Source of the DNA: Polaromonas sp. CG_9.7
GTDB taxonomy: Bacteria > Pseudomonadota > Gammaproteobacteria > Burkholderiales > Burkholderiaceae_C
Direction of reading: 5' to 3'
Assembly: GCF_015752205.1 (NCBI RefSeq)
Contig: NZ_JADOVG010000021.1
Span: forward strand, 1 to 59,740
Length of the DNA stretch: 59,740 bases
Shown here: piece after piece, positions 18,802 through 26,185 of the stretch
Layout of the letters: each line of letters opens with the position of its first letter
How positions within the stretch are numbered: the stretch's first letter is position 1
Program-made: the position numbers and the translations under genes
The notes under the pieces: model-generated
Told to the model about the DNA's origin: nothing
Databases searched by the model: none
What the model saw: only the letters and a program-made list of their open reading frames with translations

Positions 18802-20433
18802 TCAGTGCAGAGTATTCATGCTCAGCTTGTACGCCACGCCATCGCGGCCTGGGTCCGCACCGCCATGCAGGCCGTCGGGCTGCACCTGCACGCCGTGCAC
18901 CCAGCCGATGGTGTAGTTATAGGGGTTGCGACCGATGGTGTAGCCCTCGGCCTCCAGGGCGCGCGTGGTGTAGCGCGGAATCCGATTGCATACGTCGATG
19001 GAATTGCTGGTGGACGAAAAGCGTGGTGCCGACACGGCGGCCTGCATCTCCATGCCGCGGTCGATGACGTTGAGCAGCACATGCAGCACGCCCATGGCGA
19101 TTTGCGTCCCACCAGGCGAGCCGAGCACGATGTCGAGGGCGCCGTCCTTGAAGGTCATGGTAGGGCACGACGAGGTGAAGCGGCTCTTGCCCGGCTTGAT
19201 GCTGCCCGCGCGACCAGGCCGTGGGTCGAACACGCCCATGCAGCCGTTGTAGAGAAAGCCCATGCCTGGTGTGATGATGCCCGAAGGCATGGCCAGCGAG
19301 TGGGTCATGGACACCGCGTTGCCGTCGGCATCCACCACGCTCAGATGGGTGGTGTCGCGCGGCACGGGCGCGCCGTGGTTTACGCGCTCCACGTTGTAGC
19401 GGTGGCCTGCGCGAATCTGCTCGGCCACGCCGCGCGCTATGTCCTTGGACAGCAACTGGTCCAAGGGCACGTCCAGAAATCGGGGGTCGCCAATGTGACG
19501 ATCTTTGTCGATTGTGGCCTTTTTCATGGCCTCGCACACGAGCCGGATGTACTCGGGGCTGTTGTGCTCGATGGTCGCCAGGTCGAAGTGCTCAAGGATG
19601 TTGAGCATCTCCAGCAGCATGGCGCCTCCGCCCGGAGGCTGGTTGGTAGTGATGGTGCGGTCGCGATAGGTGCCCACCAGAGGCGGGTTGCGCTGCACCT
19701 CGTACTTGGCCAGATCGTCAAGCGAGATCAACGCACCGAGCGATTGCAGATGCGCCACCATCTGGCGTGCTAGGTCGCCCTGGTAAAACGGGTGCGAGCC
19801 TTCTTCGGCAATCTGGCTCAGCACCCGGACCATTCCTTCATTGCGCAGGGGAGCTCCGATGGCCTTGGGGCGTCCGTCGGCGCGGCAGTACAGGGCGCGG
19901 CTGTCCTCGCAATACTGCAGACGCTCGAGGTTGCCAACGCGGCCCATGCTGGGCTCATCGATCCAGAAGGCGTGCATGCCCGGCCGCACGAAGAAACCTT
20001 CTGATGCCCAGCGGATCGCGGGCTCGACCACCTGATTCCATGGCAATCGGCCGTGCGCCTGGTGCATGGCTTCCAGTCCCTTAAGCGTGGCGGGCGTGCC
20101 GATGGACTGGGGGCCGATGTCGTTGACGCGACCCTTCAGGATGAAACCAAAGCCGTCTTTGGTCTCGGCTTCGAGAAGGTGCTCCCACATGTCTTCCCTG
20201 GCCGCCAGCGGCGCAGGGGAGTGGAAGTCGAAATACTCGTGCACCCTGGCGCCCGGCAGGTAAACGGCGGCGGTACCAAAGCCAGCAATACCGCACATCA
20301 GCGGGTCGACCACCGTCTGCGCCAGGGCAGTAGCCACTGCGGCGTCCACCGCGTTGCCGCCAGCGCGCAGGATGTCAATACCGGATTCGGCCGCCTCGGG
20401 CTGGGGGCAGACCACCATTGCTTGTGTTTTCAT
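18802..20433 (-). CDS. Gamma-glutamyltransferase family Ntn-hydrolase, no signal peptide
   Basis: The 543-residue protein covers both subunits of a gamma-glutamyltransferase precursor. The autocleavage and nucleophile threonine is in VPRDTTHLSVVDADGNAVSMTHSL (about residue 357). Upstream parts include ILRAGGNAVDAAVATALAQTVVDP near the start and NQPPGGGAMLLEMLN. Downstream are SSCPTMTF and the oxyanion-like GSPGGTQIAMGVLHVLLN. Bacterial GGTs are normally periplasmic, but the N-terminus MKTQAMVVCPQPEAAESG has no Sec signal, so this one probably acts in the cytoplasm on an imported gamma-glutamyl or acyl-amide compound. It is 82 bp after a Bug receptor gene on the same strand. The substrate is unknown. 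Confidence 0.85.
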   Translation of the reverse strand: MKTQAMVVCPQPEAAESGIDILRAGGNAVDAAVATALAQTVVDPLMCGIAGFGTAAVYLPGARVHEYFDFHSPAPLAAREDMWEHLLEAETKDGFGFILKGRVNDIGPQSIGTPATLKGLEAMHQAHGRLPWNQVVEPAIRWASEGFFVRPGMHAFWIDEPSMGRVGNLERLQYCEDSRALYCRADGRPKAIGAPLRNEGMVRVLSQIAEEGSHPFYQGDLARQMVAHLQSLGALISLDDLAKYEVQRNPPLVGTYRDRTITTNQPPGGGAMLLEMLNILEHFDLATIEHNSPEYIRLVCEAMKKATIDKDRHIGDPRFLDVPLDQLLSKDIARGVAEQIRAGHRYNVERVNHGAPVPRDTTHLSVVDADGNAVSMTHSLAMPSGIITPGMGFLYNGCMGVFDPRPGRAGSIKPGKSRFTSSCPTMTFKDGALDIVLGSPGGTQIAMGVLHVLLNVIDRGMEMQAAVSAPRFSSTSNSIDVCNRIPRYTTRALEAEGYTIGRNPYNYTIGWVHGVQVQPDGLHGGADPGRDGVAYKLSMNTLH

Positions 20434-20515
20434 GGCTTCAAAGAAAAAGCCCCGTGCGGCATCAGCGATACGGCAGGGGGTAGATGTAAAGAACTAAAAG
20501 GAGAAACGGTTTACG

Positions 20516-21502
20516 TTACTGGCCGCTCAGGTTCAGTGTTTCCAGCGTGGGACCCCAGGCCTTCATGTCGCGCTCCGTGGTCTCCATCAACAGCGAGGCA
20601 GGGCCGGGGAGCGGTATCACGCCCATGCCCTTGAGCTTGGCCTGCACCTGCGGGTTTTTGTGGAACTCTTCAGTGGCCTTGTGCAGTTTGTCGACCAGGC
20701 CCGCAGGCGTACCGCTGCGCGCCACAATGCCGCTCCAGCCCATGTTGTCAAAGCCCTTGACGCCCAACTCTGCGGCGGTGGGTACGTCGGGCAGTTCGTT
20801 TAGGCGCTGTGGTGCGATCACGGCCAGTGGCACGAGCTTGTTGTTCTTGATGTGAGGCAGCGCTGTGCCGAATACGGGGGCCATCACCTCCGTCTGACCG
20901 CCGATGGTGGCCATCACGCCGTCGGGCTCGCCCTTGAAGGGGATGTGCGTCATGGAGATGTCCAGGGCCTTAGCCAGAAGCTCGACCGCCAGGTGCGTGG
21001 AGTTGCCCAGTCCGGCCGATGCGAAGTTCAGCTTGCCCGGGGATTGCTTGGCTTTTTGCGTAAGTTCGTTGAGTGACTTCATACCCGTCGCAGGGTTTGT
21101 CACCAGGATGAACGGCACGGTTGTCAGCATGCCCACGCCCGTGAAGTCTTTCTCGGGCGAGTAGGGCAGGCTTTTGTACGTGAAGCGGTTGAACACCATC
21201 TGGGACACGCCCCCGAAGAACAACGTGTAGCCGTCGGCCGGCTGGCCCAGCACGTACTGGGCCGCAATGATGCCACCTGCGCCCGGCTTGTTTTCCACCA
21301 CCACGGTGCCGCCAATGGATTTGCCCACGCTTTCGGCCCACATGCGGGCGATGGTGTCAGAACTGCCGCCCGCCTGCTGCGAGACCACCAACCGCACGGG
21401 GCGGTTTGGGTAGGCAGCCTGGGCATACACGGTGGTGGTCGTGATGGCCGCTACCGCGAAACCCATCAGGAACTTTGAGACGTTGTTGCTTGCTTGGGAC
21501 AC
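20516..21502 (-). CDS. Bug/TctC-family periplasmic solute receptor, GTG start
   Basis: The 328-residue protein has a signal peptide (FLMGFAVAAITTTTVYAQA, cleaved after about residue 28). It shows the Bug-family hallmarks YPNRPVRLVV, GGSSDTIAR, the VVENKPGAGGIIAAQYV block and a C-terminal region around PLPGPASLLMETTERDMKAWG. It starts at GTG with an AGGAG about 7 nt upstream. Such receptors bind carboxylates or amino-acid-like ligands. No TctAB membrane genes are near, which is usual for Burkholderiales, where orphan Bug genes are numerous. It is paired with the gamma-glutamyltransferase, and a LysR gene is divergent, so the set probably responds to one ligand. Confidence 0.92.
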   Translation of the reverse strand: MSQASNNVSKFLMGFAVAAITTTTVYAQAAYPNRPVRLVVSQQAGGSSDTIARMWAESVGKSIGGTVVVENKPGAGGIIAAQYVLGQPADGYTLFFGGVSQMVFNRFTYKSLPYSPEKDFTGVGMLTTVPFILVTNPATGMKSLNELTQKAKQSPGKLNFASAGLGNSTHLAVELLAKALDISMTHIPFKGEPDGVMATIGGQTEVMAPVFGTALPHIKNNKLVPLAVIAPQRLNELPDVPTAAELGVKGFDNMGWSGIVARSGTPAGLVDKLHKATEEFHKNPQVQAKLKGMGVIPLPGPASLLMETTERDMKAWGPTLETLNLSGQ

Positions 21503-21566
21503 TGGGAACTCCTAGGGGATCTGCAAAAGAAGATGAGGATGTTGTCAGGAAGAAGGATGAGAACAT

Positions 21567-21579
21567 TTTCATGATGAAA
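21567..21579. promoter_or_regulatory. Possible LysR operator between divergent genes
   Basis: A perfect palindrome TTTCAT-G-ATGAAA lies in the 127-bp gap between the divergent Bug receptor and LysR genes. LysR-type regulators commonly bind a dyad in such gaps and control both directions. This assignment rests on position and symmetry only. Confidence 0.4.
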
Positions 21580-21629
21580 CCGGCTTACTGTCTAGCGAAA
21601 AGGCAAAATAGCTGTATGAAGGTTTACTC

Positions 21630-22598
21630 ATGATTGATCGTTTCGAGGGCACATCCTGGGCGCGGCGCGTCAAGGTGCGGCACCTGGAGTCGTTTCTGGT
21701 GCTGGACGAGGCGGGCACGCTGACCGCGGCGGCGGCGCGGCTTCACATGACGCAATCGGCCATGTCGCACTGGCTGGCCGAACTCGAAAGCGTAGTGGAC
21801 ACGGTGCTGGTCGTGCGCGGGCGCAAGGTGCAGCTCACTCCTGCGGGACAGCTACTCAAGCGGCTGGCCATCAGCGTGCTGGGCGATATCGCCCGCACCG
21901 GCCGCGAGTTGAATGCAGTGGCCGAAGGTCGCGTGCCGCGCTTGAACGTGGGCAGCGTCTGGGCGGGCATTGCTGGCGGCCTACCGGAGGCAGTTATTGC
22001 CTTTCAGCAGGAGCACCCCGACGTGGTGGTGTCCATCCACGATGGGCCTTTTGACACTTTGCTCCAGGGTCTGGAAAACCGCGCCATGGATGCGGTCATT
22101 GGCGTTCTGGACGCGCGGGCGCACCAGCCGGGGCTCGCTCACCAGGTGCTATTTGACGATCAGGTGGCCATTGTCATTGGCCACGGCAGCAGGCATTGGA
22201 CGTGCAGCGAGACACTGGGCTTCGCCGACGTGCTCCACGAAAAGTGGGTGATGCCGCCCGGTGGCACGCTCACGCGCATTCAGATGGATGCCTACCTCGT
22301 CGAGCGGGAGGCATCGTGGCTGGTGCCAAAAGCCGAAACCGCGTCGCTGGCCATGATGCAGGCACTGCTGCAAAAGGGCGACTATGTTGGCGTGTGTTCA
22401 GAATCCATGGCGGACTATATGGCCTCGCTCGGGCTGTTCCGAAAGATCGCCATCGAATCCAGCATCCGCTTCGGACCCATCACCGTGGTGTGGAACCGTG
22501 AGCACATCTCGGCCACACTCATGGAGTTTGTCACCTGTCTGAAGACCCATGCGCAGGACTCACCGGCCCCGCGCCCTTTCACACCGCCAAGTGCTTAG
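21630..22598 (+). CDS. LysR-family transcriptional regulator
   Basis: A 322-residue regulator. The winged HTH is at residues about 15-75 (RHLESFLVLDEAGTLTAAAARLHMTQSAMSHWLAELE), and the effector-binding periplasmic-protein-like domain follows from about residue 100 (LNVGSVWAGIAGGLPEAVIAFQQEHPDV). Length is typical. It is transcribed divergently from the Bug/GGT pair and probably controls it in response to its substrate. An IS5-type remnant follows 8 bp after its stop codon, so the downstream DNA has been rearranged. Confidence 0.92.
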   Translation: MIDRFEGTSWARRVKVRHLESFLVLDEAGTLTAAAARLHMTQSAMSHWLAELESVVDTVLVVRGRKVQLTPAGQLLKRLAISVLGDIARTGRELNAVAEGRVPRLNVGSVWAGIAGGLPEAVIAFQQEHPDVVVSIHDGPFDTLLQGLENRAMDAVIGVLDARAHQPGLAHQVLFDDQVAIVIGHGSRHWTCSETLGFADVLHEKWVMPPGGTLTRIQMDAYLVEREASWLVPKAETASLAMMQALLQKGDYVGVCSESMADYMASLGLFRKIAIESSIRFGPITVVWNREHISATLMEFVTCLKTHAQDSPAPRPFTPPSA

Positions 22599-22605
22599 AA
22601 CGTGT

Positions 22606-22803
22606 TCACGATCTTCTAAGTAACAGAGCCAGGAACGCCAAGTGAATGAACTGCAGGCTGGTGTCGAGCTTTCTCTCGCAGTTCTTCCATAGCCGCCTGT
22701 TCTTGTCCAACCAGGAAAAAATGCGCTCCACAACCCAGCGCTTGGGGATCACGGTGTCATCAGCGGAAGTAAAGTGATACAGGCAGCGGTTTAAAACGGA
22801 CAC
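22606..22803 (-). pseudogene. IS5-family transposase, C-terminal fragment
   Basis: The 65-residue frame contains RWVVERIFSWLDKNRRLWKN, the conserved Glu-containing C-terminal signature of IS5/IS427-group DDE transposases, and ends LAFLALLLRRS. Only the last third of the catalytic domain is left. The N-terminal part is absent on the right side, where unrelated sequence begins near 22804. Confidence 0.8.
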
Positions 22804-22818
22804 ACCTATTTTGAGAAG

Positions 22819-22974
22819 ATGGCTGCCTTTAGGGTAGCTGTGATAACCAAAGAGGTGTTTGTGGAAATCGAGTTACTTAAAAAGCATGGATTTAGCCTGA
22901 GGCAAATTGTCGGCTCTGCAGCATTGAGCAACCATCACAAAAAAATTTTCAATGAAATCAATGTCATTTTATGA
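22819..22974 (+). pseudogene. Truncated N-terminus of a transposase-like HTH protein
   Basis: A 51-residue frame begins MAAFRVAVITKEVFVEI and continues ELLKKHGFSLRQI, which reads as the start of a helix-turn-helix of the kind at the N-terminus of IS21-type IstA proteins. From residue about 32 the frame runs into the 89-bp inverted-repeat element and ends there. Assignment to IS21 is tentative. Confidence 0.35.
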
Positions 22975-23000
22975 AAAAAACCGCTTAATGCGACAGAGCC
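22912..23000. mobile_element. 89-bp miniature element with IS6-like inverted ends
   Basis: The segment begins GGCTCTGCAGCATTGAGC and, read inward from the other end, GGCTCTGTCGCATTAAGC. Fifteen of 18 positions agree. The GGCTCTGTYGCA form resembles IS6-family terminal repeats. The interior is AT-rich (A runs on one side, T runs on the other) and non-coding. It could be a MITE mobilised by an IS6 transposase, or the residue of a deleted IS6 copy. Confidence 0.45.
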
Positions 23001-23015
23001 GCGAGACGTGCTGGA

Positions 23016-23289
23016 CGTTCATTTACCTAAAAGTGTTATCAGGCGTCTGGCGTAAGGCATCGATTTGCTTGATTTTCAAAAAATCCAGTATCAAAATTAG
23101 GCCAAATACCTTGACCTAAAAACGTTCTTGAAGTGTCGCTTGGCCTAAAAGTGTTCTCGAGATGAACGAATTTGCATCCGGGTGGCCATTTTTTGGGCTG
23201 GAGCAGCGCATTTGACCGCAAGTTTGCGTCAGCGGTTGGTCTGGAACTTTTTTAGGCCAAAGATAGCAACACTTTTAGGCAAATGAACG
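23016..23289 (+). repeat. Array unit 1: 274-bp element with inverted ends and CCTAAAA tags
   Basis: The left end CGTTCATTTACCTAAAAGTG is inverted at the right end as CACTTTTAGGCAAATGAACG (the 22-bp arms have 20 matches). Inside, the tag CCTAAAA recurs directly at about 23116 and 23142 and inverted (TTAGGCC) at about 23097 and 23252. The middle contains GATTTGCTTG and an AAAAATCCAGTATCAAAATTA stretch shared with unit 2, followed by a unit-specific hairpin (GACCGC and GCGGTTGGTC, 23214-23241). No credible gene is inside. Confidence 0.8.
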
Positions 23290-23305
23290 GCAAATGAACG
23301 TCAAC

Positions 23306-23560
23306 CGTTCATTCACATAAAACTGTTCCCAGCACGGCTGGCATTGGGCGTTGATTTGCTTGCATTTCCAAAAATCCAGTACCAAAATTATGTAAAGTTC
23401 TTTCACACAATAACGTACCCCGCATGGAATTTCACATAAAAACGTACCCGGACTGAACGCAATCCTCAGGGATGAGAAGCGCCGCGTGGGGTAGCAGACC
23501 CTTCGTCCACGCAGGTGCATTTTTATGTGAAATCCGGGTACGGTTTTATGTGAATGAACG
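23306..23560 (+). repeat. Array unit 2: 255-bp element with inverted ends and CACATAAAA tags
   Basis: The left end CGTTCATTCACATAAAACTG matches in inverted form the right end GTTTTATGTGAATGAACG. The tag CACATAAAA occurs directly at the left end and near 23432, with a variant CACACAATAACGTACCCC at 23403. It is inverted (TTATGT or TTTTATGTGA) near 23389, 23520 and 23544. The GATTTGCTTG / AAAAATCCAGTACCAAAATTA core is shared with unit 1. A hairpin GCGTGG...CCACGC lies at 23483-23512. The tags differ from those of units 1 and 3 throughout. Confidence 0.8.
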
Positions 23561-23565
23561 GGTGT

Positions 23566-23853
23566 CGTTCATTTTCATAAATCCATACCCAACCTGTGCA
23601 CGCAAGGAGTTGATTTCCTTGAACTCCGGAAAATATGGGCTCAAAATCATGAAAAAATATTTTTCACAATAATGTTCCCCGCATGGAATTTTTCATAAAA
23701 ATGTTCCTGAGTTGAACGAAATCACATGGCGATGAGAACTCAGGCGGGCCTGTTGCCGCAGCCTACGAAGATCGAAGCGGGCTGTCGGCTTCCTTCGTCG
23801 GTGCCAGGCACAGATTGATGAAAAATCTGGGTACGGATTTATGAAAATGAACG
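23566..23853 (+). repeat. Array unit 3: 288-bp element with inverted ends and TTCATAAA tags
   Basis: The left arm CGTTCATTTTCATAAATCC and the continuing base-paired ATACCC are inverted at the right end (GGGTACGG, ATTTATGAAAATGAACG): 24 of 25 positions. The tag TTTCATAAA is repeated directly near 23691 with a variant CACAATAATGTTCCCC at 23665. It is inverted near 23648 (ATCATGAAAA), 23815 (TTGATGAAAA) and 23837. The core resembles units 1 and 2 more weakly (GATTTCCTTGAACTCC). A CGAAG...CTTCG hairpin is at 23766-23799. Confidence 0.8.
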
Positions 23854-23880
23854 CATGCCAGGGGGTTTTCAAGACACCCC

Positions 23881-23906
23881 CCTAAGATAACGCTCATTAT
23901 CTCAGG
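23881..23906 (+). other. dif-like recombination site, left copy
   Basis: Two 10-bp arms CCTAAGATAA and TTATCTCAGG (9 of 10 inverted matches) flank a 6-bp spacer CGCTCA. The inner ATAA-6bp-TTAT geometry is that of XerCD dif sites and other tyrosine-recombinase cores. It lies 27 bp past array unit 3 and about 380 bp upstream of a tyrosine recombinase gene. A 22-bp stretch covering CACCCC, the left arm and the spacer (23875-23896) recurs inverted at 33793-33814. Confidence 0.65.
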
Positions 23907-24284
23907 GTAAAATCCAGTGGTCAAAACCTCCGCCTGCCTGCAGCCTATGAAAAACTCCAAGCCTGACAAGGCCTTGCGCGGCCCCGCGCCAGCGTTCCCA
24001 CCCCCGGCGCGTGCGCTGGTACAGGGCTGGGGTGCGGGCCACCGTCACCCTGCTCCGCGCCGCGCCAGTCGCCCGGCACGCGACAGCAGCCCCGCCAGCG
24101 GTTTTTACGCATGCGCCCTGACACCACCCCTGGCCAGGGTGCAATCGGCGCGCCTGGCGCGTCCTGGCAGGCCGCGTTTTGCCTGTTCGCTGCCGACCCG
24201 AGCACGGTGTACGCGCCTTTTCTGCGACGCCGGGAGGCCGGAAGGCGCGCACCCCGCACGCCCGGCTAATCCTTTCACCCCCCG
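23907..24284. other. GC-rich leader of the recombinase gene, no gene recognised
   Basis: About 380 bp of very GC-rich sequence (clearly higher than the AT-rich array next to it) without a supportable frame; the overlapping open frames on both strands look like compositional artefacts. It may hold the promoter or accessory arm sites of the recombinase, but I see no clear motif. Confidence 0.4.
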
Positions 24285-26138
24285 ATGGACCCGTCCATGA
24301 CGCCCCTGCCCGCCAAGCCAACGCAGCCCGCGCTGGCGCATCCCCGCTTCGTGCGCCGCCTGGGCCCGCACCACTTTGCCCAGTTGCGCGCCGCCGCCGA
24401 AGGCTTGAACCTAGCCGAATGCGCCCGGCGGTACCTGGGCATCGAGCACGGCCATGAAGCGAAGACGGCGCACCAGGAAGCGGTCGACGCGGTGCGCGCG
24501 GTGGCCAGGCGGCGGGGCGAGTCCGCCTGGCGCTTAGTTGGCCTCACGATCCGGGTCCCCGGCGGCGAAGTGCGCCCCTCGCTCGACGCCTTTGCGCAGC
24601 AGCACGGCCTGGACGGCTTTTCCGAAAGCGAGGTGCTCACGCTCTATGCCGAAGCCTTTCCCCTGGAGCGAAAAGCCGCGCGCAGCCAGCGCCTGCGGGA
24701 GCGCCAGTTGGAACTCCTGCGCCGCCTGGAGGGCGTGGCCGCCGAGACGCCGCAGCCCTCCGACATGGTGGCCGGCTGGTTCGAGGAGGCGCTGGCGACA
24801 AAATTAGTCACGGCGGGCCTCTTGACACTGGGGGCCCTGAACGCCCGCATCTCGGCGGGCGGGCGCTGGTTTGCTGCGCTGCCCGCGGTCGGGGTTGCCA
24901 AGGCTAGGCGCATCGAGCGCCACCTGGCCACGCTCTTGCCGAGGGACGTGCAGCCGCCCAGGCCGCTCTTTGCACTGAGCGCGACACCGGCGCTGTTTGG
25001 CGCGCCTTCGCCTGCGCGCACTTCCCGCGCTCCTGACGCGCCAACGGACGAGGCGTCAGGCCTTCGCGCTTTGGAGGAGGTCACGCAGACCGCTGTGGCG
25101 CGCCCGCTGCTGGACGTGAATTCAGACGGGCAGGCGGTGCAAAGCTGGATCCAGGCGCGGGCGGGCTCGCTGGCCACCGTGCGCGTCTACCAGCGCGAAG
25201 CCCACCGCCTCTTGCTGTGGCTGCAGTATGAACGGGGTGGCGCCAGGCTCGCGCAGATGACGGTGGCCGACTGCGGGGCGTTCATGGCCTTCCTTCAGAA
25301 TATTCCGCCGCGCTGGATCTCCCGGGCTCGGGCCGCGCCCGGCCAGCCCGGCTGGGCGCCCTTTCGCGGTCCCCTGTCGCACGCGAGTTGCCGCCAGGCA
25401 GTAGTGATCATCGCTTCGCTGTTTGCCTGGCTGCAGTCGGCGCAGTACTTGAGTGCCAACCCCTGGGTGCTGGTGAACCAGGCCACGGGGGACGATCCGG
25501 GCCACAAGATGCTGGACACCAAGGCTTTCAGCGAAGCGGCGATGCTCGAAGTGCTGCGCTTCGTGGACGGCCAGGCGCCCTCGCCTTCCAGCGCGCGCAT
25601 CCGCTTCATCCTGCTGTTCGTCGAGGCCGTGGGCCTGCGCTCGGCCGAGCTCCTGTCGGCCACGCTGGGCGACCTGCGCCTGGAGCCCGAGGGCTGGGTG
25701 ATGCAGGTGCGTGGCAAGGGGGCGAAGAACCGGATCGCCGCCGTGCCCGGGCAGGCGCTGGCCGCGCTGCAGGACTACCTCCAGGTGCGCGGCCTGGGTT
25801 CAATCCAGGAGGCCCCGCCGGATGCGCCCCTGCTGGCAAGTAGCCTGGATCCCATGGCACCCATCGGCTACCAGGCGCTCTACGAGCATGTCAAGGGCTG
25901 GCTGGCCAAGGCGGTGCGGGCTTCCAGCCTGCCGGCCAACGAAAGAGAAAGACTGGCGGGGGCCACCACCCACTGGCTGCGCCACACCTTTGGCACCAGA
26001 GCCATTGCCCGGCAAGTGCCTCTGGACGTGATCCAGGCGCAGATGGGGCATGCCTCCATCCAGACCACCACGGCGATCTATGGCCGGGCACCCATCAAGC
26101 GGCGGGTGGATGAGCTGGGGAAGGCATTTTCCGGATAG
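24285..26138 (+). CDS. Large tyrosine recombinase with DUF3701-type N-terminal domain
   Basis: A 617-residue site-specific recombinase, much longer than phage-type integrases (about 300-400). Residues about 20-115 (HPRFVRRLGPHHFAQLRAAA onward) fit the DUF3701 phage-integrase N-terminal domain. A core-binding SAM-like domain lies about 280-390 (VQSWIQARAGSLATVRVYQREAHRLLLWL). The catalytic domain follows, with Arg in EAVGLRSAELLSATLGD, Lys in RGKGAKNRIAAVP, HxxR in THWLRHTFGT and the His and Tyr in MGHASIQTTTAIYGR. All active residues are present. Start could be 24285 or 24297; neither has a clear ribosome site. It lies beside a dif-like site and a repeat array, and convergent with parB. Such proteins may resolve replicon dimers or act on the neighbouring sites. 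Confidence 0.88.
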   Translation: MDPSMTPLPAKPTQPALAHPRFVRRLGPHHFAQLRAAAEGLNLAECARRYLGIEHGHEAKTAHQEAVDAVRAVARRRGESAWRLVGLTIRVPGGEVRPSLDAFAQQHGLDGFSESEVLTLYAEAFPLERKAARSQRLRERQLELLRRLEGVAAETPQPSDMVAGWFEEALATKLVTAGLLTLGALNARISAGGRWFAALPAVGVAKARRIERHLATLLPRDVQPPRPLFALSATPALFGAPSPARTSRAPDAPTDEASGLRALEEVTQTAVARPLLDVNSDGQAVQSWIQARAGSLATVRVYQREAHRLLLWLQYERGGARLAQMTVADCGAFMAFLQNIPPRWISRARAAPGQPGWAPFRGPLSHASCRQAVVIIASLFAWLQSAQYLSANPWVLVNQATGDDPGHKMLDTKAFSEAAMLEVLRFVDGQAPSPSSARIRFILLFVEAVGLRSAELLSATLGDLRLEPEGWVMQVRGKGAKNRIAAVPGQALAALQDYLQVRGLGSIQEAPPDAPLLASSLDPMAPIGYQALYEHVKGWLAKAVRASSLPANERERLAGATTHWLRHTFGTRAIARQVPLDVIQAQMGHASIQTTTAIYGRAPIKRRVDELGKAFSG

Positions 26139-26185
26139 GTTTGCGGGGGCCTACAACATCCTACAGACAAGGCCGCAATCTGTGT

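Noticed and set aside
23275..23520. Minus-strand 81-residue ORF within array unit 2
   Set aside because: Runs through the inverted repeats and tags, is Cys/Arg-rich, has no homologous frame in units 1 and 3.
23016..23853. CRISPR array reading of the three repeat units
   Set aside because: Units are 255-288 bp with inverted ends and diverged repeats; there are no 25-40 bp identical repeats with regular spacers and no cas genes.
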